From the NCBI GenBank assembly GCA_025612245.1, contig JAAXKQ010000013.1:1-64000 (forward strand): a DNA stretch of 64,000 bases. Reading direction: 5' to 3'. Position 1 is the first letter of the stretch. Each line of letters starts with the position of its first letter. A program made the position numbers and the translations under genes. The notes beneath the pieces are model-generated. The model searched no databases. It saw nothing but the letters and a program-made list of their open reading frames with translations, and was not told the DNA's origin. Source of the stretch: Ignavibacteria bacterium (GTDB lineage: Bacteria; Bacteroidota; Ignavibacteria; Ignavibacteriales; SURF-24). Shown here piece by piece: positions 45,740 to 53,638 of the stretch.

Positions 45740-46822
45740 ATGAGAAAGTTATTTTATATTTTATTTCTGGTATTTAGTTTTTCCACATTCCTGCACGCCG
45801 AAATTTCTCCGTCGATTGAGTCATTTCTTGACGGCGCAATTGTTTCTCAGATCTCGGGCGACGGAAACGACATCTGGGTGGCAACTTACGGCAAGGGAAT
45901 CTATCACTTCTCTGCAAAGGACAACAGCTGGACGAACTACTCCACCTCTAAGGGTAACCTTCAGCAGGATTTCTTCTATTGCATTGCGGTCAACAAGGAT
46001 TATGTCTGGGCAGGCTGCAGCGACGGGCTCTTTACACTCGATAAGAGAAATAATACCTGGATGAAAAGGAAATTCGGCAAAGGCGGTGAACTGGGACAGT
46101 GGGTGCGTGCTTTGGCATACGACCAGTCAATCAATGCTCTCTGGATCGGACGATTCAAGTTCCTCACAAAGCTTGAAATCGCAAAACAGAAGTACACCGA
46201 CTACGACCTTACCATTAACGGGGATGCCAAGACGAACAATATTAAAACCGTTAAGGTCGACGGCGACAGCCTCGTCTGGTTCGGTACCGAGGTTGGAATC
46301 CATAAATACGACAAGAAATTCGAGCTTGAGGATGCCAAGTCGCTTCAGTTCATTACCAGCAAGGATAATAACTTTAACGGCGACGGCGACGCAATCTCAC
46401 CGGCCGATATCCTCTTTGAGACAAAAAATATCTGGTTCGGCCTGGATGAATTCGTAACACTTCAGAAACCTAACTTTAATATCGGCGGAGTCTATTTCTA
46501 CGACAGGAAACTGGACTGGGAACGATTCGGCAAGGCCAATGGGCTCCAGGCAAACGGAGTATTCTGCCTGGCAAGAACGGGCAACTATATCTGGGCCAGC
46601 GTCTATGAGTTTAACAAGGCAAAAAAAGAACAGATGGGCCAGGGTGTGGCGCTCATTAACCGCTATACGAAAAAAGTAACCAGGATCAGCAAAGATGAGC
46701 TGAACCTGCGCTCGGATAAGATCCTTTCCATGTTCTATGACGGCAACAGTATGTGGCTTGGAACTGAAGCAGGACTGCTGAAAGTAAAAATAACAAATGA
46801 TTTTGCGCTTCTGAAGAAGTGA
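45740..46822 (+). CDS. Secreted beta-propeller protein
   Basis: The product of about 360 residues has a signal peptide (RKLFYILFLVFSFSTFLHAE) and repeating two-component-regulator-type propeller blades: GNDIWVATYGKGIYHF, DYVWAGCSDGLFTLDKR, ALWIGRFKF, DSLVWFGTEVGIHKYD and NSMWLGTEAGLLKV. There is no transmembrane segment or kinase domain, so it is a free-standing sensor-like or structural propeller. I set the start at the ATG at 45740; a TTG at 45722 is possible but lies on a TAATTTTG minus-7-like string. Function unknown. Confidence 0.65.
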   Translation: MRKLFYILFLVFSFSTFLHAEISPSIESFLDGAIVSQISGDGNDIWVATYGKGIYHFSAKDNSWTNYSTSKGNLQQDFFYCIAVNKDYVWAGCSDGLFTLDKRNNTWMKRKFGKGGELGQWVRALAYDQSINALWIGRFKFLTKLEIAKQKYTDYDLTINGDAKTNNIKTVKVDGDSLVWFGTEVGIHKYDKKFELEDAKSLQFITSKDNNFNGDGDAISPADILFETKNIWFGLDEFVTLQKPNFNIGGVYFYDRKLDWERFGKANGLQANGVFCLARTGNYIWASVYEFNKAKKEQMGQGVALINRYTKKVTRISKDELNLRSDKILSMFYDGNSMWLGTEAGLLKVKITNDFALLKK

Positions 46823-46871
46823 GCACCCGAAGAAGTGATAATAACGCCTTAATAAAGGAACTTTTTAACAC

Positions 46872-46917
46872 AAAAGGCTTTACCGGAAGCTTAATGCTTC
46901 CATGGTAAAGCCTTTTT
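46872..46917. terminator. Bidirectional terminator between convergent genes
   Basis: AAAAGGCTTTACC (46872-46884) and GGTAAAGCCTTTTT (46904-46917) flank an inner GGAAGC/GCTTCC stem. A-rich and T-rich flanks serve both the propeller gene and the small coiled-coil gene. Confidence 0.9.
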
Positions 46918-46940
46918 CATATAAAGTTATTTCTTAGAAA

Positions 46941-47168
46941 CTATTCCATGTCAGAGACACTGTTCTGGACGTTCTGAAGGTTTTTCATTAAATCCTGCAT
47001 CCTGCCTTTCAAAGATGCCAGCTCACTTGAGAGGTCCTCTTTATCAAACGACTGAAGTCCGCGCTCTATGATTTTTTGTTTTGTAATACTAAGTGAAGAA
47101 AGCGAAGCGGCGATATTCAGAAAATGCTGTGTCAGCCTCTCCAGTTCTCTTAAAATCTCTTTTTCCAA
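46941..47168 (-). CDS. Small coiled-coil protein of unknown function
   Basis: The 75-residue protein consists mainly of a long amphipathic helix (EKEILRELERLTQHFLNIAASLSSLS, then ELASLKGRMQDLMKNLQNVQNSVSDME) with heptad-like spacing. The start is TTG at 47168 with AGGAGT 8 nt upstream, a strong ribosome site that supports real translation. No family was recognised; size and helical form resemble small division or structural regulators, but nothing proves it. A strong shared terminator follows. Confidence 0.55.
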   Translation of the reverse strand: MEKEILRELERLTQHFLNIAASLSSLSITKQKIIERGLQSFDKEDLSSELASLKGRMQDLMKNLQNVQNSVSDME

Positions 47169-47448
47169 TTTAGCACTCCTTGGATCTTTCGTGACTTTTT
47201 TTGGTTATTCAATTTATATGTTCGGAATTATCGTCATACCAAGATAAGCACCTTTTGCGATACTCACAAAGGTTAATTTAGAGCTTTTGACATAACAACG
47301 TTTTTCACCCGTTTTTGACTTTAATACTGAAGAAAAACAGCACACCTGAAGGCCCGGACCATTATCTCTGTCATTTGGTATTTATGGCCTAAAAACAGGC
47401 GTAAATACTGTAATTTTTACGGTTTATTTCAGAAATTATGAATATTTT

Positions 47449-47456
47449 TATATTTG
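47449..47456 (+). promoter_or_regulatory. TAnnTTTG minus-7 element of rfaE1
   Basis: TATATTTG is an exact match. A T-rich TTTA at 47423-47426 lies near the expected minus-33 but is not a full TTTG. Transcription would begin near 47463, upstream of the structured segment. Confidence 0.45.
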
Positions 47457-47470
47457 GATTTTTGCATTTA

Positions 47471-47540
47471 TGCCCGTGTAAAAGCAGGTCCGGCAGAGAG
47501 CCATAAAGCCTTTAACGGACGCCGGGAAAACCGGCGGGCA
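47471..47540 (+). ncRNA. Candidate structured leader RNA upstream of rfaE1
   Basis: An outer stem TGCCC/GGGCA (47471-47475 with 47536-47540) encloses two hairpins: GTCCG (47488-47492) with CGGAC (47516-47520), and GCCGG (47521-47525) with CCGGC (47531-47535) capped by GAAAA. The whole lies between a predicted minus-7 promoter and rfaE1, 37 nt from the start codon. It could be a regulatory leader; I matched it to no known riboswitch family. Confidence 0.4.
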
Positions 47541-47577
47541 GAAGAAATATTAGGCGGATTATAAATTTTGAGGCAGT

Positions 47578-48585
47578 ATGATAAAATTTACTAAAGAAGA
47601 GCTTGAAGAATTAAAGAGAAATTTTGAAGGCAAAAAGATTGCAGTTATTGGAGATATGATGCTGGACTGTTACTTCTGGGGCGACGTAAAAAGGATCTCC
47701 CCCGAGGCTCCGGTACCCGTCATTGAAATTGACAATGAGTTCTACCGCTTTGGCGGAGCAGCCAACGTTGCTCTGAATATCCAGAAACTGGGAGGAATTC
47801 CCCTGCCCGTTGGCATAATTGGTTACGACAACCACGGCTCAATATTCGGATCCCTGATAGAAGAGGCCGGAATCGAGTCCTCGGGAATAATTATTGACGA
47901 CACCAGGCCAACGACTGCCAAAACCAGGGTCATTGCACAGAACCAGCATATCGTCAGAATTGACCATGAATGCAAGTCATATATAAACAAGGAAACTGAG
48001 GCCAGGATACTTGACTTCGTAAAAAACAACATTAAGGATATTGACGGAATAATTCTTCAGGACTACAACAAAGGGGTGCTTACACCGATGCTGATCGAAG
48101 AAGTCATAAACTTATGCAACCTGAATAACGTTATAGTTAATGTGGACCCGAAGTTTAACAATTTCTTCAGCTATAAGAACGTTACTGTTTTTAAGCCGAA
48201 CAGGAAGGAAACCGAAGACGCCTTCGGCATAAGGATCAGGACTGAAGAAGACATAGTTAAAGCAGGAAGAATGCTCCTTGAAAGGCTCAACTCAAAATAC
48301 GTTCTCTTAACTCTGGGCGAACAGGGCATTGCAATCTTTGAAAACGGAGTAAAGGAAGTCAGGATACCTACAAAAGCCAGGAAAGTTGCCGACGTCTCCG
48401 GTGCCGGGGATACGGTAGTTTCAACGCTGACACTTGCACTGAGCGCAGGAGCCGGAATCTGTGAGGCTTCATACCTTGCCAATTATGCAGGCGGACTGGT
48501 CTGCGGAGAAGTAGGCATTGTGCCAATTGAGGCTTCAAAGCTTTTTTCGGAAGTGGAAAAAGAGATACTCAAAGGAAACTTATAG
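47578..48585 (+). CDS. rfaE1: D-glycero-beta-D-manno-heptose-7-phosphate kinase
   Basis: This PfkB/ribokinase-fold protein of 335 residues phosphorylates heptose-7-phosphate in ADP-heptose synthesis for LPS. Marks are IAVIGDMMLDCYFWGDVKRISPEAPVPV, RFGGAANVALNIQKLGG, and the C-terminal DVSGAGDTVVSTLTLAL with the catalytic Asp. It corresponds to the N-terminal half of E. coli HldE; the second half is the separate next gene, rfaE2, 53 nt later. It follows a structured leader. Confidence 0.9.
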   Translation: MIKFTKEELEELKRNFEGKKIAVIGDMMLDCYFWGDVKRISPEAPVPVIEIDNEFYRFGGAANVALNIQKLGGIPLPVGIIGYDNHGSIFGSLIEEAGIESSGIIIDDTRPTTAKTRVIAQNQHIVRIDHECKSYINKETEARILDFVKNNIKDIDGIILQDYNKGVLTPMLIEEVINLCNLNNVIVNVDPKFNNFFSYKNVTVFKPNRKETEDAFGIRIRTEEDIVKAGRMLLERLNSKYVLLTLGEQGIAIFENGVKEVRIPTKARKVADVSGAGDTVVSTLTLALSAGAGICEASYLANYAGGLVCGEVGIVPIEASKLFSEVEKEILKGNL

Positions 48586-48638
48586 GCACTCAAAAGGGTA
48601 AAAAACATTGTATATTCATTAAAGAATCGGAAATTAAG

Positions 48639-49121
48639 TTGGAAAGTAATATCTTAGATAGAAAGCAGATGGCCTCAGTGCGCAAGAGGCTGAAAGCCGA
48701 AGGTAGAAAGGTTGTCTTTACGAACGGCTGTTTCGACATACTTCATGCCGGACACGTGGATTATCTCTCAAAGGCCAGGCAACTGGGGGACATTTTAATC
48801 GTCGGAATGAACAGCGACTACTCGGTCAAAAATATCAAAGGATCTCTGCGCCCGATTATTGCTGAATCTGAAAGGGCTTTTCTGGTTGCAAACCTTAAGG
48901 CGGTGGATTATGTCACTTTGTTCGATGAGAATACTCCGGGCGAACTGATTGATGAACTGGTACCGGACGTGCTCGTAAAGGGGGCGGACTGGAAACTTGA
49001 AAACATCGTAGGGCGTGATACGGTCGAGAAAAACGGCGGAGAAGTTAAAACCATCACTTTTGTCAGCCAGCAGTCGACATCCAAAATTATAGACACAATT
49101 TTAGAGCGTTATAGTAAGTAA
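48639..49121 (+). CDS. rfaE2: D-glycero-beta-D-manno-heptose-1-phosphate adenylyltransferase
   Basis: The 160-residue cytidylyltransferase-fold protein activates heptose-1-phosphate with ATP. It has VFTNGCFDILHAGHVDYL with the HxGH motif, GMNSDYSVKNIKG, and VLVKGADW, and ends STSKIIDTIL. It starts with TTG at 48639. Its TAA overlaps the tamB ATG by 1 nt. Together with rfaE1 it shows that the split form of HldE is used. Confidence 0.92.
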   Translation: MESNILDRKQMASVRKRLKAEGRKVVFTNGCFDILHAGHVDYLSKARQLGDILIVGMNSDYSVKNIKGSLRPIIAESERAFLVANLKAVDYVTLFDENTPGELIDELVPDVLVKGADWKLENIVGRDTVEKNGGEVKTITFVSQQSTSKIIDTILERYSK

Positions 49122-52100
49122 TGGAACCAGTACCAGCAAAGCCAAAAACAAAAGCTAAACCGAAAAAAAGTGCGTTCAGGAAAGTTGTAAATATTTTCCT
49201 GTACTTTTTTATTGGGCTTAGTGTGTTCATGGTTTTGTTTATGGGTTTCACACAGACAAAAACATTCCGGGAACTCCTGCGTAAGGAAGTCATCTCGGAG
49301 GTTAATAAGTCAATTAACGGGAAGCTGAATATAGAGGCTATTGACGGAACTATCTTTACATCCCTCACACTGAGGAACACTTCCCTCCTGGTTGAGGGCG
49401 ACACGCTGCTTTATGCAAACAGGCTTGCCATTAAGACGAGCCCGCTGCAGATCCTGCTGAAGAAAATCTACGTCCGCAGCATAGAGCTCAGCGATGCCAG
49501 GATTAACCTCATTAAAGATTCACTGGGAGTATATAACTTCTCAAAACTCTCAAAAAAGCCGCCCGAAGAGGACACCACAAAGTCATCTTTCCCATTTACC
49601 ATTACCGTTGCCGACTTGAAGCTTAATAACATCAGCTTCAGGCACGCACTCTTTGAGAACAGGCACAGCCTTAAAAGCTACCCCATGCTGAATATGAATG
49701 ACCTCAGGGTCGACAGCTTCTACCTGGCTCTGGATGCCTTTGCAGATATCGATAACAATAACTTTCAGGTAAGGCTAAGCGGGGCAAAGGCAAAGGTTAA
49801 CCTGCAGAACTTCCGCCTCAGGGACCTGAGGGGTAACTTTTACCTGACGGACCACAACGCCAAGGTCGACTACCTGGTGGTTAAGAGCAATACTTCGGAT
49901 TTCGACCTTTATGCCTCACTCGACAAGGTCAATTTCTTTAAAGAATTCCGGATGTCCAATCTGAAAGACGCTCCCGTAAACCTGGAACTCAATGCAAGGG
50001 TATTCGACTTTGCCGACCTGGCCTCATTTGCCACTACAGACTTTCTTAAAGGCACTCTTAAGACAAAGCTTAAGCTCGCAGGCACATACGGCAATATTAT
50101 GCTTGAAAGGCTTTCACTCGACTACAGGCAGACACATCTTAATGCGACTGGAGAGATTAAAAACCTGCACGAGCCTAAAAACATGCTAATCAAGGCTGCC
50201 ATAAAGGACGGATACATAAATGAACCGGACCTTGCGGAGCTCATGCCGGGACAGAAATTCCCCGTCTACAAGAACCTCCAGGTCAAAAACATAAACATTG
50301 GCTATGAAGGCGACCTTAAGAGCTTCAAGGCTTCCTTAAAGGCTGACCTCCCGGAAGGATCCATTGCTTCCAAGGCGGAACTGGACTATTCCTCCCCTAT
50401 GCTGAAATATAACGTTGACCTTGAGACTTCAAAGCTGAACCTTGAGCCCATTATAAATACGAGCACTTACCTGAATACTTTTGCTTCAATTAAGGGTGAA
50501 GGCACTAAGCCTGAACTGATGAACATGCAGGCACAGATAAGGCTCCTGGATTCAAAGTTCAAAGAATATACGGTCGACTCCCTCAGGCTAAACACGGTTG
50601 CTAACGCCGGCAGGATAATCATGAGGATTAACTCTCTTGCCAGAAATGCCGGTCTCAATATGGACGCCAATTTGGACTACAGGGACAAGAATAACCCGGT
50701 TTATGAGATGACCGGGAGCGTCTCCAATCTGGACATAAGAAAATTTACGGCCGATACTTCCCTTTCAACAAACCTGAACTTTACCTTCGGGCTCAAGGGT
50801 AAGAGCTTTGACTTCCATAAAATGGAAAGTGAGTTTAACCTGGCACTTGCGCAAAGTGCATTTAAGAACAAGACGATTAAGCCGCTTAATATATCGCTGG
50901 TCTATACAAAGCCTTCACCGGCTGAAAGACTAATTAAAATCACCTCGGACGTTGCAGACCTGAACGTATGGGGCAATTATTCAATCGACGACGCAGCCGC
51001 GCTTTTAGGCTACGAGTATAAAATCATCTCGCAGTCGACACTGAAGAAAGCTTATGAGTTTAATCCGGTGGCGCTTTTTAACGATTCCCTCAAGGCAAAG
51101 GAATTTGAAGCCCAGCTGAAGCTGGATGAAACGAAGATACCTAAGATCATACGCAACGACATGATAATAAACTACTCGCTGAACATAAAGGATTTTGCCC
51201 TTATAAGCTCTCTTATGGACATAAACAAAATCAATATGGACGGCACTATTGGCGGAAGGATTACAAACGATGCTACGAATTTTACGGCTTCAAGCTATAT
51301 TAACCTGAATTACCTGAAGATCTTTACCCCGTCAAACCTTGTATATATTTCGGACCTGGCTTTTGACGTCAATGTAAGCCGCGATAACCGCGAGGTGTCT
51401 TTTAGCAATATGGGAGCCAGGCTTAATTTATCGACTAGCAGGATCTTCTCAGGCACAGACCTGAAGAATATCGGGGTCCACCTGAGCCTCGAAAACAACG
51501 CTCTTAAATATAATTTTGCCGCCGATATGGATACAACCCTAAAGGCCAGGATTGCCGGATCGGGCGACATTGCAAATAACCAGTTTAAGTTTGTTGTGGA
51601 CACACTTTCGGTTGACTATAAAAACCTCACACTTAACAACGACAGCGCACTGGTTGCAACTTATACAAAGGAAGCCTTTGAAATCCAGCACTTTGCACTT
51701 CGAAGGAACGGCTCAAAAATTAACCTCTCGGGCGCCCTTCTGGGTGACGGATCGATGCGCAACCTGAGCCTCAAGGTGGATAACCTTGGAACCGACATAC
51801 TGAAGGAACTTGGAGGCATTAAAAACGACATTTCCGCTAGCTTAAGTATGTCTGCAACGGCAAACGGTTACTTGGATAAGCCTGAAATTAAACTGAACCT
51901 GCTGGTAAATGACATTAAAACCGCAAAGGTTAACCTGGGCAATCTGCAATGCGACCTGGATTACGCCCCAAAACTCCTGAAGGCAAACGTGGTGTTCCTG
52001 GATTCTGTCAAAAACACCTCAAGCCCCCTTCTAACCATGACAGGCAGCATACCCGTCGACCTGGGTTTTATGAATGTAAAGGATAGAATTGTAACCGGGC

Positions 52101-53638
52101 AGCCGGTAAGCCTTTCCTTAAAGTCAACCAACTTTGACCTTACGCCCCTTGGCGCACTGGCCTCGGCCTATATAGGAAACCTTTCTGGCACAATGAATGC
52201 GGACCTTAATGTGGGCGGAACAATGGACAGGTTTATCTACGGAGGCCAGCTGGCACTCAGCAACACGAACTTCCTCTTAAAGCAGAACAACCTTAATTAC
52301 GCCCTGGATATGAACCTTTCACTGGCAAATGAGACCGTTACAATTGAAAACCTTGCGCTGAAAAATGCCGGGCAGACACAGCACCCGGGAACACTTAAGG
52401 GCACGGGAAAGATCAACTTTGCCGGAACAAAGCTGGATAACATAGATGCCACAATTTCAGGTAACCTTGCCGTCCTGGGTCCTAACTCGAAGGCGGTTTT
52501 ACCTGCCTACGGCGACCTTGTGCTTCAGAGCGACGGCAACTGGCGCTTTACCTATAACGGCGGATCGAGCGATTTTTCGGGCAAGGTGCTCCTTAAGAAT
52601 ACAGACGTTACCTTTGTTCCCCCGTCATCTTCTTACGGGCAGGATAATAAAAACGATTTTGTTTATCACTATGTAATTGATTCCTCAAAAATCGACAAGA
52701 AGCAGGCCGACTTTAACCAGATAGTTGCTTTGTCGCAGAAATACAGCCCGACGGGAAAGACAAAGCTTAAGACTGCAAGCACAGACTTCAGCTACGACCT
52801 GAATATTAAAATTGATGACGAGGCAAAGGTTGTTGTTGTTATTTACCCGGAATTTAACCAGCAGCTGACGGCCATTCTGGATGGGGACCTCACCTACGGA
52901 AGCAACGGCGTGGCACAGGGCGAATTCAAGCTCCTCGAAGGCTCAACTCTCTCTTTCTTCCAGACCTTCACCGTTACAGGAACTGTTTACTTTGAAAGCG
53001 ACCTGACAAACCCCAGGATGGATCTGGTTGCAACCTACGTTGGCGACCATAACGCTCCCGTGGACTCGGGCAAGATTGCCGTAAAAATCAAACTTAAGGG
53101 CTCCAGGGAGGATATAGCCAAAAGTCTGGCACAGAACAGCGAAAACATAGGCGTTTACGTTGGAGATGAAAACATAGAAAATGACGTCGCCTCGCCAAAA
53201 TACAACACCGCCGACGCAATCTCTTTCCTGATTTCTGGCAAATTTCCTAACGAACTTACCGCCAACGACCAGACAAAACAGGGGGATGCACTGGCAAATT
53301 ACACCAATAAGCTGACCGGCTATGGTTATTCCATTGCCAGCAGCCTGATTTCCAGCTACGCAAACTCCCAGCTTGGCGACGTCGTAAAAAGCATAGAGCT
53401 TGAACAAAGGGGCAGCCAGTACCAGTTCGGCATTTCCGGAAAAGTAGAGAATTTAAGATACTCCATTGGCGGCACAACCGAAGCACTGCAGGATTTTACA
53501 AAGGCTAACCTGAAATTTGAATACCCCTTCAGCGAATATTTCCTGATGAGATTTGAACGGAAAGACCCTATTATTCAGACTACAGGCATAAACGAAAAAA
53601 TTAATGAACTGGGACTACGTTATAAATTTATATTCTAA
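49121..53638 (+). CDS. tamB: TamB-like outer-membrane biogenesis / lipid transport protein
   Basis: The 1505-residue protein has an N-terminal transmembrane helix (about 25-46), a long repeating beta-rich region and a C-terminal TamB (DUF490) domain with GDLTYGSNGVAQGEFKLLEGSTLSFFQTFTVTGTVYFESDLTNPRMDLVATY. It spans the periplasm and is thought to help translocate proteins or lipids to the outer membrane with an Omp85-family partner. Length is in the family range. It lies between rfaE2 and rnr, each overlapping it by 1 nt. No TamA gene is adjacent. Confidence 0.88.
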   Translation: MEPVPAKPKTKAKPKKSAFRKVVNIFLYFFIGLSVFMVLFMGFTQTKTFRELLRKEVISEVNKSINGKLNIEAIDGTIFTSLTLRNTSLLVEGDTLLYANRLAIKTSPLQILLKKIYVRSIELSDARINLIKDSLGVYNFSKLSKKPPEEDTTKSSFPFTITVADLKLNNISFRHALFENRHSLKSYPMLNMNDLRVDSFYLALDAFADIDNNNFQVRLSGAKAKVNLQNFRLRDLRGNFYLTDHNAKVDYLVVKSNTSDFDLYASLDKVNFFKEFRMSNLKDAPVNLELNARVFDFADLASFATTDFLKGTLKTKLKLAGTYGNIMLERLSLDYRQTHLNATGEIKNLHEPKNMLIKAAIKDGYINEPDLAELMPGQKFPVYKNLQVKNINIGYEGDLKSFKASLKADLPEGSIASKAELDYSSPMLKYNVDLETSKLNLEPIINTSTYLNTFASIKGEGTKPELMNMQAQIRLLDSKFKEYTVDSLRLNTVANAGRIIMRINSLARNAGLNMDANLDYRDKNNPVYEMTGSVSNLDIRKFTADTSLSTNLNFTFGLKGKSFDFHKMESEFNLALAQSAFKNKTIKPLNISLVYTKPSPAERLIKITSDVADLNVWGNYSIDDAAALLGYEYKIISQSTLKKAYEFNPVALFNDSLKAKEFEAQLKLDETKIPKIIRNDMIINYSLNIKDFALISSLMDINKINMDGTIGGRITNDATNFTASSYINLNYLKIFTPSNLVYISDLAFDVNVSRDNREVSFSNMGARLNLSTSRIFSGTDLKNIGVHLSLENNALKYNFAADMDTTLKARIAGSGDIANNQFKFVVDTLSVDYKNLTLNNDSALVATYTKEAFEIQHFALRRNGSKINLSGALLGDGSMRNLSLKVDNLGTDILKELGGIKNDISASLSMSATANGYLDKPEIKLNLLVNDIKTAKVNLGNLQCDLDYAPKLLKANVVFLDSVKNTSSPLLTMTGSIPVDLGFMNVKDRIVTGQPVSLSLKSTNFDLTPLGALASAYIGNLSGTMNADLNVGGTMDRFIYGGQLALSNTNFLLKQNNLNYALDMNLSLANETVTIENLALKNAGQTQHPGTLKGTGKINFAGTKLDNIDATISGNLAVLGPNSKAVLPAYGDLVLQSDGNWRFTYNGGSSDFSGKVLLKNTDVTFVPPSSSYGQDNKNDFVYHYVIDSSKIDKKQADFNQIVALSQKYSPTGKTKLKTASTDFSYDLNIKIDDEAKVVVVIYPEFNQQLTAILDGDLTYGSNGVAQGEFKLLEGSTLSFFQTFTVTGTVYFESDLTNPRMDLVATYVGDHNAPVDSGKIAVKIKLKGSREDIAKSLAQNSENIGVYVGDENIENDVASPKYNTADAISFLISGKFPNELTANDQTKQGDALANYTNKLTGYGYSIASSLISSYANSQLGDVVKSIELEQRGSQYQFGISGKVENLRYSIGGTTEALQDFTKANLKFEYPFSEYFLMRFERKDPIIQTTGINEKINELGLRYKFIF

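Larger units (their letters stand above)
47169..47577. other. 409-bp leader region upstream of rfaE1
   Basis: The stretch is divergent between the coiled-coil gene and rfaE1. It holds a perfect minus-7 box at 47449-47456 and a structured, GC-rich segment at 47471-47540. The rest is AT-rich and no ORF was found. The predicted rfaE1 transcript would start about 115 nt before the ATG. Confidence 0.55.

Noticed and set aside
47160-47182. TTTAGCACTC resembling one half of a CIRCE element
   Set aside because: The partner GAGTGCTAA is absent after a 9-nt spacer; the string overlaps the ribosome site of the coiled-coil gene.
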